A model generated the notes under the pieces. The model was not told the DNA's origin, searched no databases, and worked only from the letters and a program-made list of their open reading frames with translations. Shown here piece after piece: positions 32,759 through 41,233 of a stretch of DNA of 44,481 nucleotides (positions are counted from its first letter, which is position 1; each line of letters starts with the position of its first letter). The translations under genes and the position numbers were made by a program. The stretch comes from Nitrospinota bacterium (GTDB lineage: Bacteria > Nitrospinota_A > UBA7883 > JACRGQ01): NCBI GenBank assembly GCA_029881495.1, contig JAOUMJ010000023.1, forward strand, positions 1 to 44,481. Reading direction: 5' to 3'.

Positions 32759-34978
32759 GTGAGGCCAGGAAGGGAAACCTGCTTTTACTCGGCGAAAGTG
32801 AGCATAAAAGCCGGGCCTCTTTCCTTCCTGCTCCCCCTCCTTGCATTCTTGTCCGTAGTCCTGTTCCATCCCCAGGCGGTAGCGGAAGATAAAAACGTTT
32901 CCGATTTCGACAGAAGCAAAATGGAGGGGCCTCTTTCCATTACCGCCGACTATATAAGGCATTATCGCAAGGAAAATCGCGCAGAAGCCAAAGGAAACGT
33001 GGCACTGGAATATAAGGATACTCTCCTTACCGGAGATGAATGTGAAATAGACAGCAATACCGGCCTTGGAATCATGAGAGGCAATGCCAGGATACAAACA
33101 GAAGAGATTCTGCTTGGCGGTTCTAAATTCGAATTTTTCCTGAACTCCAGCCTCGGCACAATGGAGAATATGACCGGCTATACGAGGGATGGTTTTTATT
33201 TCACTTCCAAAAAAGCTGTCCGGATAAAGGAAGACCAGTATCGCCTTACGAAAGGAACCTTAACAACATGCGACCCGGAAAATCCCGATTGGGTTGCCAA
33301 AAGCGGACGGGTGGAATTAACTCTTGAAGATTTCGCAACTTTTTACAATATGTCATTTTACTTCAAGGGAATCCCTGTCTTTTATACACCTTACTGGGCG
33401 GTGCCAAGCATAACAAAAAGAACTACAGGTTTTCTGGAACCAAGCTTTGGCTGGTCATCCCGGGACGGGGATTATTTGAACCTGACCTATTTTATAGCGG
33501 TATCGGATCAGGACGATATAACCCTTTACCTCGACTACCTTTCCAACAGAGGAACCCGTGAAGGATTCGAATACAGGTATTTCTTCGCAAAGAACACATA
33601 TGGAAAATTCAATTTCGACTATGCCGACGACCGTATTGCGGATAAATCGCTCTGGAAGCTCGATTATACACACAGGCATAAATCCAAATCCGCTTTATAC
33701 AGCAGAGTAAAGCTTGACGAAGAGAGCGAAGTCAGTTATTCAAAGGTTTTTAACGATGACGATACCGCACTGAGGTCGAAAAAATATACCGACTCATTCA
33801 TAGAGTTCAGCTATCTCTTCCCGGGAAGCTCGGCATCCATGTTTGCCAGGTCTTACAAGGATATGGGTGACCTTTACCCTTTAAATAAAAACTTCTACAG
33901 CAAGAAACCTGAGATTTCCGCCAATATCTACCCAAGGCGGTTGTTTAATACCCCGCTGATCGCGGGAATCCAAAACACTATTACAAATTTGGAAACGGAA
34001 ACAGTTGGACCAAACCCGGTTGACATAAAAAACACAAGCCGGCTTGATGTACGGCCAATGCTCTCTTTGCCTCTTGTTCCGTTCAATGGCTTCAATTTCA
34101 TGCCTTGGGTGAACGGTATCGGAACCTGGTACAGCCATAATAAAATCGATGAAAGCCCCCTTTACGTTTCCTATTACACCGCAGGCGCCGCAATGGAAAT
34201 CCCGAAAGCATATAAAATATTCCGTCTAGGCGACCAGGATTTGAAACACACCCTCACCCCGATAATCAGCTACCAATATATCCCTGGATATGAAGTAGAT
34301 GATGAAAGACTGAAGGTTCCGCTTATAGACCACCTTGAACAATCGACGCCAATAAGCCTTCTGAATTTCAGCCTTGAGAACAGCGTTCTGCAAAAAAGCG
34401 CCGGAAATACACTTGGCCAGGAAATTATCCGGCTCAACATCACACAAGGTTACGACTTCAGGGAGGCAAACAGGATCACGGTTGGGGAAAAGGATAAAAA
34501 CAAACCGCTATCAAATTTGAATTTAGACCTGGATTCGAAGCCGCTCCCATGGATGGTACTCAATACCGCTCTATCCTATAACCATTATGAAAATAAACCC
34601 GACTCAACCATAACCGAGGCAGGAATCGCTCTTAAAAACGGATTTTTCATCTCTTATCAGAAAACAATAAATCGCCTGCCGGAGGCAGTTTTCTCTTCCG
34701 GGATCATGGGAGTTTCGGTGGAGAGAGGATGGTCAGCTGAGATCTCGACAATTTATGATGAAATAAACTATGAAAATCCATCAACCATGCTGGATATCAC
34801 CTACAAATCGTGCTGTTTCACGGTAGATGTTGCCGCCCAAAAATATTACCGCACAAGAGTTCTTGAGGATAATACCTACGAGAGATACCTCGATACTAAA
34901 TTCTTTCTCCTCTTCAGCTTCAAGGGCTTTGGAGATACCGGAAATAAGGTTGCCCCGATAGTCGGTCGAAAGATTTAA
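32759..34978 (+). CDS. lptD: LPS-assembly protein LptD (OstA)
   Basis: Outer-membrane beta-barrel that, with LptE, inserts lipopolysaccharide into the outer leaflet. 739 residues. A hydrophobic export segment (LSFLLPLLAFLSVVLF) is followed by the OstA/jellyroll domain (about 60-170: ITADYIRHYRKENRAEAKGN, LTGDECEIDSNTG). LTTCDPENPDW supplies the first Cys and YKSCCF near the end the conserved C-terminal Cys pair needed for disulfide bonding. The barrel spans about 200-730. The GTG at 32759 comes 3 bases after pdaD. An in-frame GTG at 32798 would give a more compact signal peptide, so the start is uncertain. Function is firm. Confidence 0.93.
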   Translation: MRPGRETCFYSAKVSIKAGPLSFLLPLLAFLSVVLFHPQAVAEDKNVSDFDRSKMEGPLSITADYIRHYRKENRAEAKGNVALEYKDTLLTGDECEIDSNTGLGIMRGNARIQTEEILLGGSKFEFFLNSSLGTMENMTGYTRDGFYFTSKKAVRIKEDQYRLTKGTLTTCDPENPDWVAKSGRVELTLEDFATFYNMSFYFKGIPVFYTPYWAVPSITKRTTGFLEPSFGWSSRDGDYLNLTYFIAVSDQDDITLYLDYLSNRGTREGFEYRYFFAKNTYGKFNFDYADDRIADKSLWKLDYTHRHKSKSALYSRVKLDEESEVSYSKVFNDDDTALRSKKYTDSFIEFSYLFPGSSASMFARSYKDMGDLYPLNKNFYSKKPEISANIYPRRLFNTPLIAGIQNTITNLETETVGPNPVDIKNTSRLDVRPMLSLPLVPFNGFNFMPWVNGIGTWYSHNKIDESPLYVSYYTAGAAMEIPKAYKIFRLGDQDLKHTLTPIISYQYIPGYEVDDERLKVPLIDHLEQSTPISLLNFSLENSVLQKSAGNTLGQEIIRLNITQGYDFREANRITVGEKDKNKPLSNLNLDLDSKPLPWMVLNTALSYNHYENKPDSTITEAGIALKNGFFISYQKTINRLPEAVFSSGIMGVSVERGWSAEISTIYDEINYENPSTMLDITYKSCCFTVDVAAQKYYRTRVLEDNTYERYLDTKFFLLFSFKGFGDTGNKVAPIVGRKI

Positions 34979-35197
34979 AACTATCCGTAGAAGACGCTGT
35001 TTTTAGATATTTAAATAAAACATATCTACTCTACATTTGCTGTATCTTCTTTATTTATAACAAGTTACAATGAAGCGGCTAAATTCGGCATTGAGGAATG
35101 GTATTTATGTTTTCAACTTTTCCGAAAATATTCCGATAATGGAACGGAAGTTGCTCATATTGGGCTACATGAACCTTTATGACAATTATTTGACAGA

Positions 35198-35214
35198 TTG
35201 GGGCGGTTACTGCA
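35198..35214 (+). promoter_or_regulatory. Candidate sigma54 (-24/-12) promoter of the fapA-motA-motB-PilZ operon
   Basis: TTGGGGCGGTTACTGCA has the invariant GG (35200-35201) and GC (35212-35213) separated by exactly 10 bases. It agrees with TGGCACGRNNNTTGCW at 13 of 16 positions. The expected start of transcription is near 35225, about 47 bases before the fapA GTG, a normal leader length. Sigma54 drives flagellar genes in many bacteria. Prediction by eye. Confidence 0.35.
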
Positions 35215-35271
35215 GGACCCATAGCGCCTATATGCAGTCAGGTTCCATGTTCTATAATAGGAGAAAGCGCA

Positions 35272-36495
35272 GTGCCTGACAGGTTGATGTTTGTATTTCC
35301 TGGCGTGGAATCTGAGACTTTTTTTGAGGGGAGAGCAAATATTACCCAATTCATCCCGCAGCCTAAAAAAATGCCCGCCAATCAGGTATTCGGATACTAC
35401 ATACCTGCGGGTGACAAAGCACCTCCCGAGATCAAATCAACTCAAATATGGCACCTACCTGACAATACTGACAAGAACAGCCTGATACTCGAAGGGCTCC
35501 GCTTCACCGATGATGTCCCTTCAAAACTGCAAACAGTCAACAGTGGTTACTTGACCTCCGTTGATGGCAAGATGAAGGTGACAAAAATTTTCGAGATTTA
35601 CGAAGATATTGACGCAAGAACCGGGGATATAAAGGCTGACTCCTCTATTCTCCTTCATGGAACTGTAACCCAGGGTATTGAAATAATCTCCGAAGGTGAT
35701 ATTGAGGCCCGCGGTTTGATCGAAGACGCGACCTTAAGGGCCAAAGGAAGCATCGTTGCCAAAGGGGGAATTTCCGGAAACAACAAAGGGAAAATAGTAG
35801 CTGGCGGCAACATGTACAGCACCTTCATCCAACAGGCGGATATTGAGGCGATGGGAAATATTCTTGTCGATGGCGCGATAATAAACAGCAATATCCTTTG
35901 CGGTAAAAAGATCATCGTAAGGGGGAAAGGGCTTCTTGTCGGCGGAAAGGTCATGGCCCGTGACGGAATTGAAGTTCTGCATCTAGGCACAGAAGCCGCA
36001 ATTGCCACAGAAGTGGAGATAGGATGCAATCCTTTTCAGAGAACCCATGTGGAAAGGATCGAAAAGGAAATAGCCGATTTGGAACAGGGGATGAAAACGA
36101 TAATCGTACAGATAAAACATCTCGAACACGAACTAATGGGATTCGTCAAATTCCAGACCAGAGATCTCGCAACCGCCCTGTTCAACACCGCGGAATTCGT
36201 GCAAAAAGAAGGGAGTGATTTTGGTGAAGAAAAACTTCACCAAATCAATAGATTCGGCTCCGGCATTATGAGACTTATGAGAATGACGGGGGAGATTGAA
36301 CAGCTGAAGGAAGAGCTCAAAAGGGTCAGCAGTTCGGAAACTTACTCAAAAAAAGCACGGATCCAAATCGGCAAAACAGCCCACCCAGGTGTAACCATCA
36401 AGGTACAAAATACATCCTTAAGACTGATGAGGGAATACGACCACGTCTCCTTTTACTACAGCCCCGAAAAGGGGGAGATCGTGGCAGGATTTTGA
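35272..36495 (+). CDS. FapA (DUF342) family protein
   Basis: FapA/DUF342 proteins are cytoplasmic, polymerising beta-helix proteins; in Vibrio vulnificus FapA regulates flagellar or glucose-linked signalling. 407 residues. Residues of about 1-105 form an N-terminal domain. Then comes a right-handed beta-helix made of repeats such as DIKADSSILLHGTVTQG, DIEARGLIEDATLRAKGSIV and KIVAGGNMYSTFIQQADIEA. A coiled-coil helix (about 260-350, RIEKEIADLEQGMKTI) and a C-terminal strand domain follow. GTG 35272 has AGGAGA 7 bases upstream. It is first in a run with motA (44 bases later), motB and a PilZ gene, so a motility role is likely by context. Confidence 0.85.
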   Translation: MPDRLMFVFPGVESETFFEGRANITQFIPQPKKMPANQVFGYYIPAGDKAPPEIKSTQIWHLPDNTDKNSLILEGLRFTDDVPSKLQTVNSGYLTSVDGKMKVTKIFEIYEDIDARTGDIKADSSILLHGTVTQGIEIISEGDIEARGLIEDATLRAKGSIVAKGGISGNNKGKIVAGGNMYSTFIQQADIEAMGNILVDGAIINSNILCGKKIIVRGKGLLVGGKVMARDGIEVLHLGTEAAIATEVEIGCNPFQRTHVERIEKEIADLEQGMKTIIVQIKHLEHELMGFVKFQTRDLATALFNTAEFVQKEGSDFGEEKLHQINRFGSGIMRLMRMTGEIEQLKEELKRVSSSETYSKKARIQIGKTAHPGVTIKVQNTSLRLMREYDHVSFYYSPEKGEIVAGF

Positions 36496-36539
36496 AAATG
36501 AAAATAGATTTACTAACCCAAGCGAAAGGTTAAGCAGAT

Positions 36540-37340
36540 ATGTCAACTTTAATTGCGATTATATTCGGTATGGGTCTCATGCTTGGCGCCATTTTGGCCG
36601 GTGGCTCACTTTCAGTATTCATCAGTCCCCCCTCAATGATGATTGTTATGGGCGGCACTATCGCCGCTCTCTTTATCAGTTTTCAGTTACCGCGGGTTAT
36701 GAAAGTAACAGGCGTGCTCATCCAAATTTTCAAGAGGGACGAACAGAATCCAAGCAATGTAATCGCCGAGATCGTAAAGCTGTCCTTTAAATCAAGGCAA
36801 CAATCGCTTCTGGCGCTGGAAGACGACATGAACAAACAAAAACACAGATTCATAAAACTTGGCCTTGGAATGGCCATTGACGGAAGCCCCGGTCAGCTTA
36901 TACGCGAAGTCATGGAAACCGAGCTCGATTTCATCCAGGTCCGGCACCGAAGAGGCGAACATATTTTCAGAACCGCCGCCCGGTATTCCCCTGCGTTTGG
37001 TTTGATAGGAACGCTTATCGGCCTTGTGCAGATGCTTCAGGCCTTTGGTGAATCGACTGGAGCAAGCGCCGCCTCGCTTGGCGTCGGTATGTCGGTCGCG
37101 CTTATAACTACCTTCTACGGCTCCATGATGGCTAACCTTTTCTTTAACCCAATCGCGGAAAAGCTCAAAGCGCGAACCGAAGACGAGGTACTTACCACCC
37201 AGATAATAATCGAAGGGATCGTCATGCTCCAGGCAGGAGCGAATCCGCGTGTTATTGAAAGAAAACTGAATTCATACCTGCCGCCTGAAGCGCGCCAGAA
37301 CCATTACGAACGGATGATGAAACGCCAAAAAGGGGCATAA
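36540..37340 (+). CDS. motA: Flagellar motor stator protein MotA
   Basis: Forms with MotB the ion-conducting stator that turns the flagellum. 266 residues with four membrane segments: about 1-25, 30-50, and a pair near 150-200 (YSPAFGLIGTLIGLVQML and GVGMSVALITTFYGSMMANLF). The cytoplasmic loop carries basic and acidic residues, including RHRRGEHIFR before segment 3. The conserved Pro in the third segment (SPAFG) is present. Length is typical. Start ATG 36540 lies 44 bases after fapA; motB follows 6 bases later. The ion (H+ or Na+) cannot be told. Confidence 0.95.
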   Translation: MSTLIAIIFGMGLMLGAILAGGSLSVFISPPSMMIVMGGTIAALFISFQLPRVMKVTGVLIQIFKRDEQNPSNVIAEIVKLSFKSRQQSLLALEDDMNKQKHRFIKLGLGMAIDGSPGQLIREVMETELDFIQVRHRRGEHIFRTAARYSPAFGLIGTLIGLVQMLQAFGESTGASAASLGVGMSVALITTFYGSMMANLFFNPIAEKLKARTEDEVLTTQIIIEGIVMLQAGANPRVIERKLNSYLPPEARQNHYERMMKRQKGA

Positions 37341-37346
37341 TATCGA

Positions 37347-38042
37347 ATGGGTAAAAAGCTATATCGACAGATAGAGGTCGAAAGACTTGTTGCCGAAGCC
37401 GAAGAAGAGGGTTTAGCTGAATCCGGCTGGCTTGCCACCATGGCAGACATGATGACCCTCCTTCTCACCTTTTTCGTTATGCTGTTGGCGCTTGCCGCGC
37501 CGGAATCGCAAAAATACATTGAAGCATTATCTGAGGTGGGAAGCGCATTCGGAGGAAAATCACTTGTAGAAACCAAGGCTGAAGAAAAAAAGATAAAAAA
37601 GAAAGACATAAAAGAAGAGCTGAAGAAAGTGATAGAAGATAACAACCTTTCCAAGGATGTCATTGTAACGGAAGACAGCCGGGGGCTTGTAATTTATTCA
37701 AGAGGTGACTTCTTTTTCAAACCCGGAACTTCCGAACTGATCCCGGAAACCCAGTTTTTTCTAAAACGGATAACGAAAATACTTAAGGATACAAAAGGCG
37801 ATATCATGATCGAAGGGCATACGGACGATCTCCCCCTAAAACCGGGAGGACGATATCCCACCAACTGGGAACTTTCTTCGGCCAGGGCCTCTTCAGTCGC
37901 GAGATATTTTATTGAAGATATGAAACTCCATCCGGGGCGTTTTATCGTGGCCGGCTATGCGGAATTCAAACCAAGGTACGCGGTTATTCCCGCAAACCGG
38001 GGGAAAAACCGCAGGGTTGAAATCATCTTAATGAAAAAATAA
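37347..38042 (+). CDS. motB: Flagellar motor stator protein MotB
   Basis: Peptidoglycan-anchored stator subunit. 231 residues. A single N-terminal membrane segment carries the ion-binding Asp34 (LATMADMMTLLLTFFVMLLAL). A linker with a charged run (TKAEEKKIKKKDIKEELKK) leads to an OmpA-like peptidoglycan-binding domain: IEGHTDDLPL, NWELSSARASSVARYF and RVEIILMKK at the end. All are in the expected order. It begins 6 bases after motA and precedes the PilZ gene by 13 bases. Confidence 0.95.
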   Translation: MGKKLYRQIEVERLVAEAEEEGLAESGWLATMADMMTLLLTFFVMLLALAAPESQKYIEALSEVGSAFGGKSLVETKAEEKKIKKKDIKEELKKVIEDNNLSKDVIVTEDSRGLVIYSRGDFFFKPGTSELIPETQFFLKRITKILKDTKGDIMIEGHTDDLPLKPGGRYPTNWELSSARASSVARYFIEDMKLHPGRFIVAGYAEFKPRYAVIPANRGKNRRVEIILMKK

Positions 38043-38055
38043 AAGGAATAAATCA

Positions 38056-38466
38056 ATGAGCGAACCTTCAGGCGGACCGCCAAAACAGATCAGAAAAGAC
38101 TTCAGGGTTAAACTGGCCGCCTCTGTCCGCTATCGCGTAGCGAAAAAGGTCGGGGAAAAATATGTTCTTTCACCCTTTTTCAAAGGGATAGGCGTAGACT
38201 TTTCAGGGGGAGGGGCAGCCTTTAAAATAGGGAACTCAATTCCCAAGGGATACCTGCTCTACCTGGAAATCTTTTTCCCCTTCGACAAATTTCCAGTATC
38301 TGTCGTTGCCGAAGTCATCAACATTAAAGAAGATACTTTGAAAGACAAAAAGGTCTTTCTCTGCATTACGAGGTATCTGCTCATGTCGCCAACCATCAAC
38401 GACAGGATGATCGGCTACTTTATCAATGACGCGGCAAGAGGGGCGGCTAGCCAGCAAAACGAATAA
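38056..38466 (+). CDS. PilZ-domain protein (likely c-di-GMP effector)
   Basis: 136 residues, cytoplasmic, one domain. The N-terminal RKDFRVKLAASVRYRV has the R-x3-R type motif and DFSGGGAAF the D/N-x-S-x-x-G motif of PilZ domains, which together bind cyclic di-GMP in family members. The central strands (YLLYLEIFFPFDKFPVSVVAEVIN) and C-terminal helix (NDRMIGYFINDAARG) fit a stand-alone PilZ fold. ATG 38056 is preceded by AAAGGAA. It is 13 bases after motB, so it probably regulates stator or flagellar function in response to c-di-GMP, as YcgR does; that is inference from context. Confidence 0.85.
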   Translation: MSEPSGGPPKQIRKDFRVKLAASVRYRVAKKVGEKYVLSPFFKGIGVDFSGGGAAFKIGNSIPKGYLLYLEIFFPFDKFPVSVVAEVINIKEDTLKDKKVFLCITRYLLMSPTINDRMIGYFINDAARGAASQQNE

Positions 38467-38576
38467 GACTTTGCCTTTATAACGGCCATCAACCCCCTTC
38501 TTCGCCACTTCCGCCTTACGTAAACTTTTTGCCTTTCCCGAACTCTATGGAATTTTCACAAACAACCAGTTTCAAA

Positions 38577-38605
38577 TTGGAATAGAAGCATTATTGCTGT
38601 AAAGT
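38577..38605 (+). promoter_or_regulatory. Candidate sigma70 promoter of the ZIP transporter, possibly leaderless
   Basis: TTGGAA (38577-38582) and TAAAGT (38600-38605) are separated by 17 bases. Transcription would start near 38612, which is the ATG itself, and no ribosome-binding site precedes that ATG. A leaderless mRNA is therefore possible. Confidence 0.35.
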
Positions 38606-38611
38606 CTATCC

Positions 38612-39322
38612 ATGAATTTCTATAACTATCTTATAGCCATCTTCTTTGTTACATTCGCGGGGGGGCTTATACCACTGCGCTTTGCGAAAACTAAAAATTT
38701 CATCGCATTTGCTGTATATTTCGCCGCGGGGATATTGATAGGAACCTCTCTCTTCTCGCTTCTTCCAGAATCGATAGAAATCCTTGGCAATATGACAGGC
38801 TATTCCATACTAGCGGGTTTCGCGATATTTTATCTTCCGCAAAAATTCATGCTCACGCACCCTTGCGAAGAGGAAGATTGCGATTTTCATTCCCTTGGTG
38901 TCATGGCCTTTATCGGAATAGCGTTTCATGCCTTTACTGATGGCATTGCAATCGGTTCTGTTTCAGAAATTGCCGATCTTCAAGTTGTCGTTGGAGCCGT
39001 TATGTCTCACAAGATACCGGCTTCGCTTGCCCTTTCCCTGATGCTCATCGCTTCAGGAATAAGCAGGGGGAAAATTGTTCTGCTGATGGCTCTTTTCGCC
39101 TTTGCAACCCCTCTAGGAGCGTCAATTACGAGACTCTTTTTAATCGACACTGGCAGCAACGAGCTGGTCGGGCACGCTCTTGGATTTTCGACCGGCAATT
39201 TCCTGGCCATCGCCGGAAGCGACGTGCTGCGAAGACTTCATCAGCAACAGAGATCAAACCTCGCTGTCAGGCTGGCGCTGTTGATCACCGGCTGTTTCCT
39301 TCCGCTTCTCGGCTCGCATTAG
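38612..39322 (+). CDS. ZIP family divalent metal transporter
   Basis: Inner-membrane importer of zinc, iron or similar metals. 236 residues with about seven to eight hydrophobic segments. An acidic/His-rich loop (HPCEEEDCDFHSLG) precedes the conserved metal path: segment 4 has FHAFTDGIAIGS (His, Asp, Gly) and segment 5 has VVGAVMSHKIPASLALSLML (His, Lys, Pro). Length is that of bacterial ZIP proteins. It stands alone, is 145 bases beyond the PilZ gene, and converges with the ion-channel gene. Metal specificity cannot be told. Confidence 0.9.
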   Translation: MNFYNYLIAIFFVTFAGGLIPLRFAKTKNFIAFAVYFAAGILIGTSLFSLLPESIEILGNMTGYSILAGFAIFYLPQKFMLTHPCEEEDCDFHSLGVMAFIGIAFHAFTDGIAIGSVSEIADLQVVVGAVMSHKIPASLALSLMLIASGISRGKIVLLMALFAFATPLGASITRLFLIDTGSNELVGHALGFSTGNFLAIAGSDVLRRLHQQQRSNLAVRLALLITGCFLPLLGSH

Positions 39323-39432
39323 CGCAATTTACTTAATGAAATTTATTATGCGCGGTTTCGGCAATCCGTCGATACCGGCATGGAGAGATGATCATCCGCG
39401 CTGAGTTATTTAATGAATCAGCAGGAAATCTC

Positions 39433-40206
39433 TCAGCTTTCGCCTTCCGTTTCGATATTCAATAGCCGACCGCAATGCTTGCAGTGTGTCGAATCAGGAT
39501 CATGACGCGTAAGCCCACAATCGGGGCACTTGAAATATACCTTTGGCGGCCTGATTATATCCCTGGCGAGCTTTACGAACAGCGTAATTCCAAAAACCAT
39601 AATTATGACTGCGAGAAGCCTGCCGTTTGTCCCCTGCAAAGTGATATCTCCAAATCCCGTTGTCGTCAGTGTAGTAAGCGTAAAATACAAAGCGTCGAGA
39701 TAGTTGTTGATTGAATCGTTGACCCCGCTCTGGCTTACGAAAACAATATCGGTCATGATAAAAACGAATACGAATAGATTTAGAAAGGAAAAGATGACAT
39801 CCTCGTTAACCCGAACCCAGCTCTTCTCATGGTTTATTCCTTCGAGAAGCCTGTAAAAGCGAAGTACTCGAAGCGCGCGTACGACTCGCAGAAATGTGAA
39901 ATTGCCGAAAAATATCGGCGCAAAACAGGAAACTACCACAACAAGGTCGACTAGGTTTATCGGCTTAAAAGCAAACCACAGTCGATTCTGCGCTATCCAG
40001 AAGCGTATGAGGTACTCGACAAGGAACACAATACCAAATACAAGCTCGACCGACCTTATAATGGCATCGCCATGAAATATCGGATCCAGGATAAAAACGA
40101 AAATAGCGATTACATTGAAAACAAGAAGGGCCCGATTAAACATCAGGCTTTCCCGGCTCTGACCATAAAATAGTTCTGTCAGACGTTCCTTAAGGTTTTC
40201 TTTCAT
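39433..40206 (-). CDS. Voltage-gated-type potassium channel with C-terminal zinc ribbon
   Basis: Six-segment cation channel of about 257 residues from ATG 40206; a TTG at 40221 is also possible. An S1-S4-like region occupies about 25-120 and includes the S4-like helix FLRVVRALRVLRFYRLLEG with five Arg at three-residue spacing. The pore is LDALYFTLTTLTTTGFGD, with selectivity filter TTGFGD (about 182-187), a potassium-type filter with Phe in place of the usual Tyr. S6 is LLAVIIMVFGITLFVKL. After S6 a zinc ribbon reads CPDCG then CKHCG (Cys227, 230, 242 and 245, CxxC-x11-CxxC). No RCK/TrkA domain is present. It converges with the ZIP gene. Confidence 0.88.
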   Translation of the reverse strand: MKENLKERLTELFYGQSRESLMFNRALLVFNVIAIFVFILDPIFHGDAIIRSVELVFGIVFLVEYLIRFWIAQNRLWFAFKPINLVDLVVVVSCFAPIFFGNFTFLRVVRALRVLRFYRLLEGINHEKSWVRVNEDVIFSFLNLFVFVFIMTDIVFVSQSGVNDSINNYLDALYFTLTTLTTTGFGDITLQGTNGRLLAVIIMVFGITLFVKLARDIIRPPKVYFKCPDCGLTRHDPDSTHCKHCGRLLNIETEGES

Positions 40207-40567
40207 ATTTTTTGCTTTCAAAAGTTGTCGATAGGAATTCAGATATATTTAACATGCCAGAACCAAGCGGTATATAGAAATAATCTGATACTTCTTATCA
40301 CGGGATATAGCATTGTTTATTTCGCTTCATGGAAAGTAAATTTACACATCTCAAGAAAGAATGCAAAATCCTGCAATTATCTTTTTGCATGATCTCTAGC
40401 TTAATACCGACAGCAATAACTAATGCATTTACAATGTTTTACAAGGCGGGCAGCTTATTGAATTCGAATAACCTAAGTGATAGAGTCTCACATTGAACAA
40501 CAAAAGTTGATCTATGCGTCGCGCAACATCTTTATTTATATGTACATTTAGGCATGGGAGAACGAGA
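40207..40567. other. Long AT-rich intergenic region, divergent promoters
   Basis: 361 bases between the channel gene (minus) and the beta-barrel gene (plus). No coding frame was found. It is AT-rich, holds TGCAAAATCCTGCA at 40362-40375, related to the palindromes near 10416 and 17926, and has TTGAAT...TAGAGT about 17 bases apart near 40455-40490 as a weak promoter candidate for the plus-strand gene. Confidence 0.5.
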
Positions 40568-41119
40568 ATGGCAGATGTGAAGAAATCAAAAGTATTTTAT
40601 ATGATTCTTTTATCGGCAGTGATCGCGTTTGCAGCACTCGGTGCAGAAAATGCCGATGCGGCAAAGGTGCGGAAGTTCATCGGCAAATCAAAGTTCGGGA
40701 ATCCATCCTTGTTCAAGAAGGGTGATACATACGTCGGTGCCGGATACGTAAGCGGCTGGGGTGGCGGTTTCGACCTTACCGGCCAGAAATTCCTGTATGA
40801 CGACATATCGGTGCAGGCTCATTTCGCCATGCTTTCATATGACTATGGATATGGCACCACTGGCGTCAACTACATCTCCGCGGCAGGCGTATACCATTAC
40901 AAGTTGGAAGATATTCACGGGTTGTATGGAGGAATTGGCCTGGCAATGGGTGAAGCCAGATGGGATGATAACAGAACCGGCACACTCTCTTCTCATTCGT
41001 ACAACCTTGGGGGGCCGTACTGGACGTTCGGCTACGAGATGCTTTGGTCCAGAAACACGATGTTTAATGTCGGGTGGGGCGTTACCGGAATCAACATCGG
41101 AGCCAACTTCAAATTCTAG
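40568..41119 (+). CDS. Small outer-membrane beta-barrel protein, function unknown
   Basis: About 183 residues from ATG 40568, chosen because GGGAG precedes it and a signal peptide follows directly (VFYMILLSAVIAFAALGAENADA). The mature part alternates aromatic, Gly and polar residues (GDTYVGAGYVSGWGGGFD, VQAHFAMLSYDYGYG, LYGGIGLAMGEARWD) and ends in Phe (INIGANFKF), the typical C-terminal signal for outer-membrane barrels. It resembles OmpA/OmpW-style eight-strand barrels but I do not assign a family. An upstream in-frame ATG at 40514 has no site. A clear terminator follows at 41136-41163, so it is a single-gene unit. Confidence 0.75.
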   Translation: MADVKKSKVFYMILLSAVIAFAALGAENADAAKVRKFIGKSKFGNPSLFKKGDTYVGAGYVSGWGGGFDLTGQKFLYDDISVQAHFAMLSYDYGYGTTGVNYISAAGVYHYKLEDIHGLYGGIGLAMGEARWDDNRTGTLSSHSYNLGGPYWTFGYEMLWSRNTMFNVGWGVTGINIGANFKF

Positions 41120-41135
41120 TTATATAAGACACTCG

Positions 41136-41163
41136 TGAGAGGGGGAAATCCCCTCTCATTTTC
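41136..41163 (+). terminator. Intrinsic terminator after the beta-barrel gene
   Basis: TGAGAGGGG (41136-41144) pairs with CCCCTCTCA (41150-41158), a 9-bp stem with a 5-base loop, followed by TTTTC. It lies 17 bases after the stop at 41119. Confidence 0.8.
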
Positions 41164-41233
41164 ATATAAATTTTAGGACTTGTGCATAGAAGTACTTCAT
41201 ATATTTTCTGTCTGATACTTGAAACTATAAAAA

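Noticed and set aside
35070-35279. 69-aa plus-strand frame before fapA
   Set aside because: No ribosome-binding site, overlaps the fapA start and contains the candidate sigma54 element.
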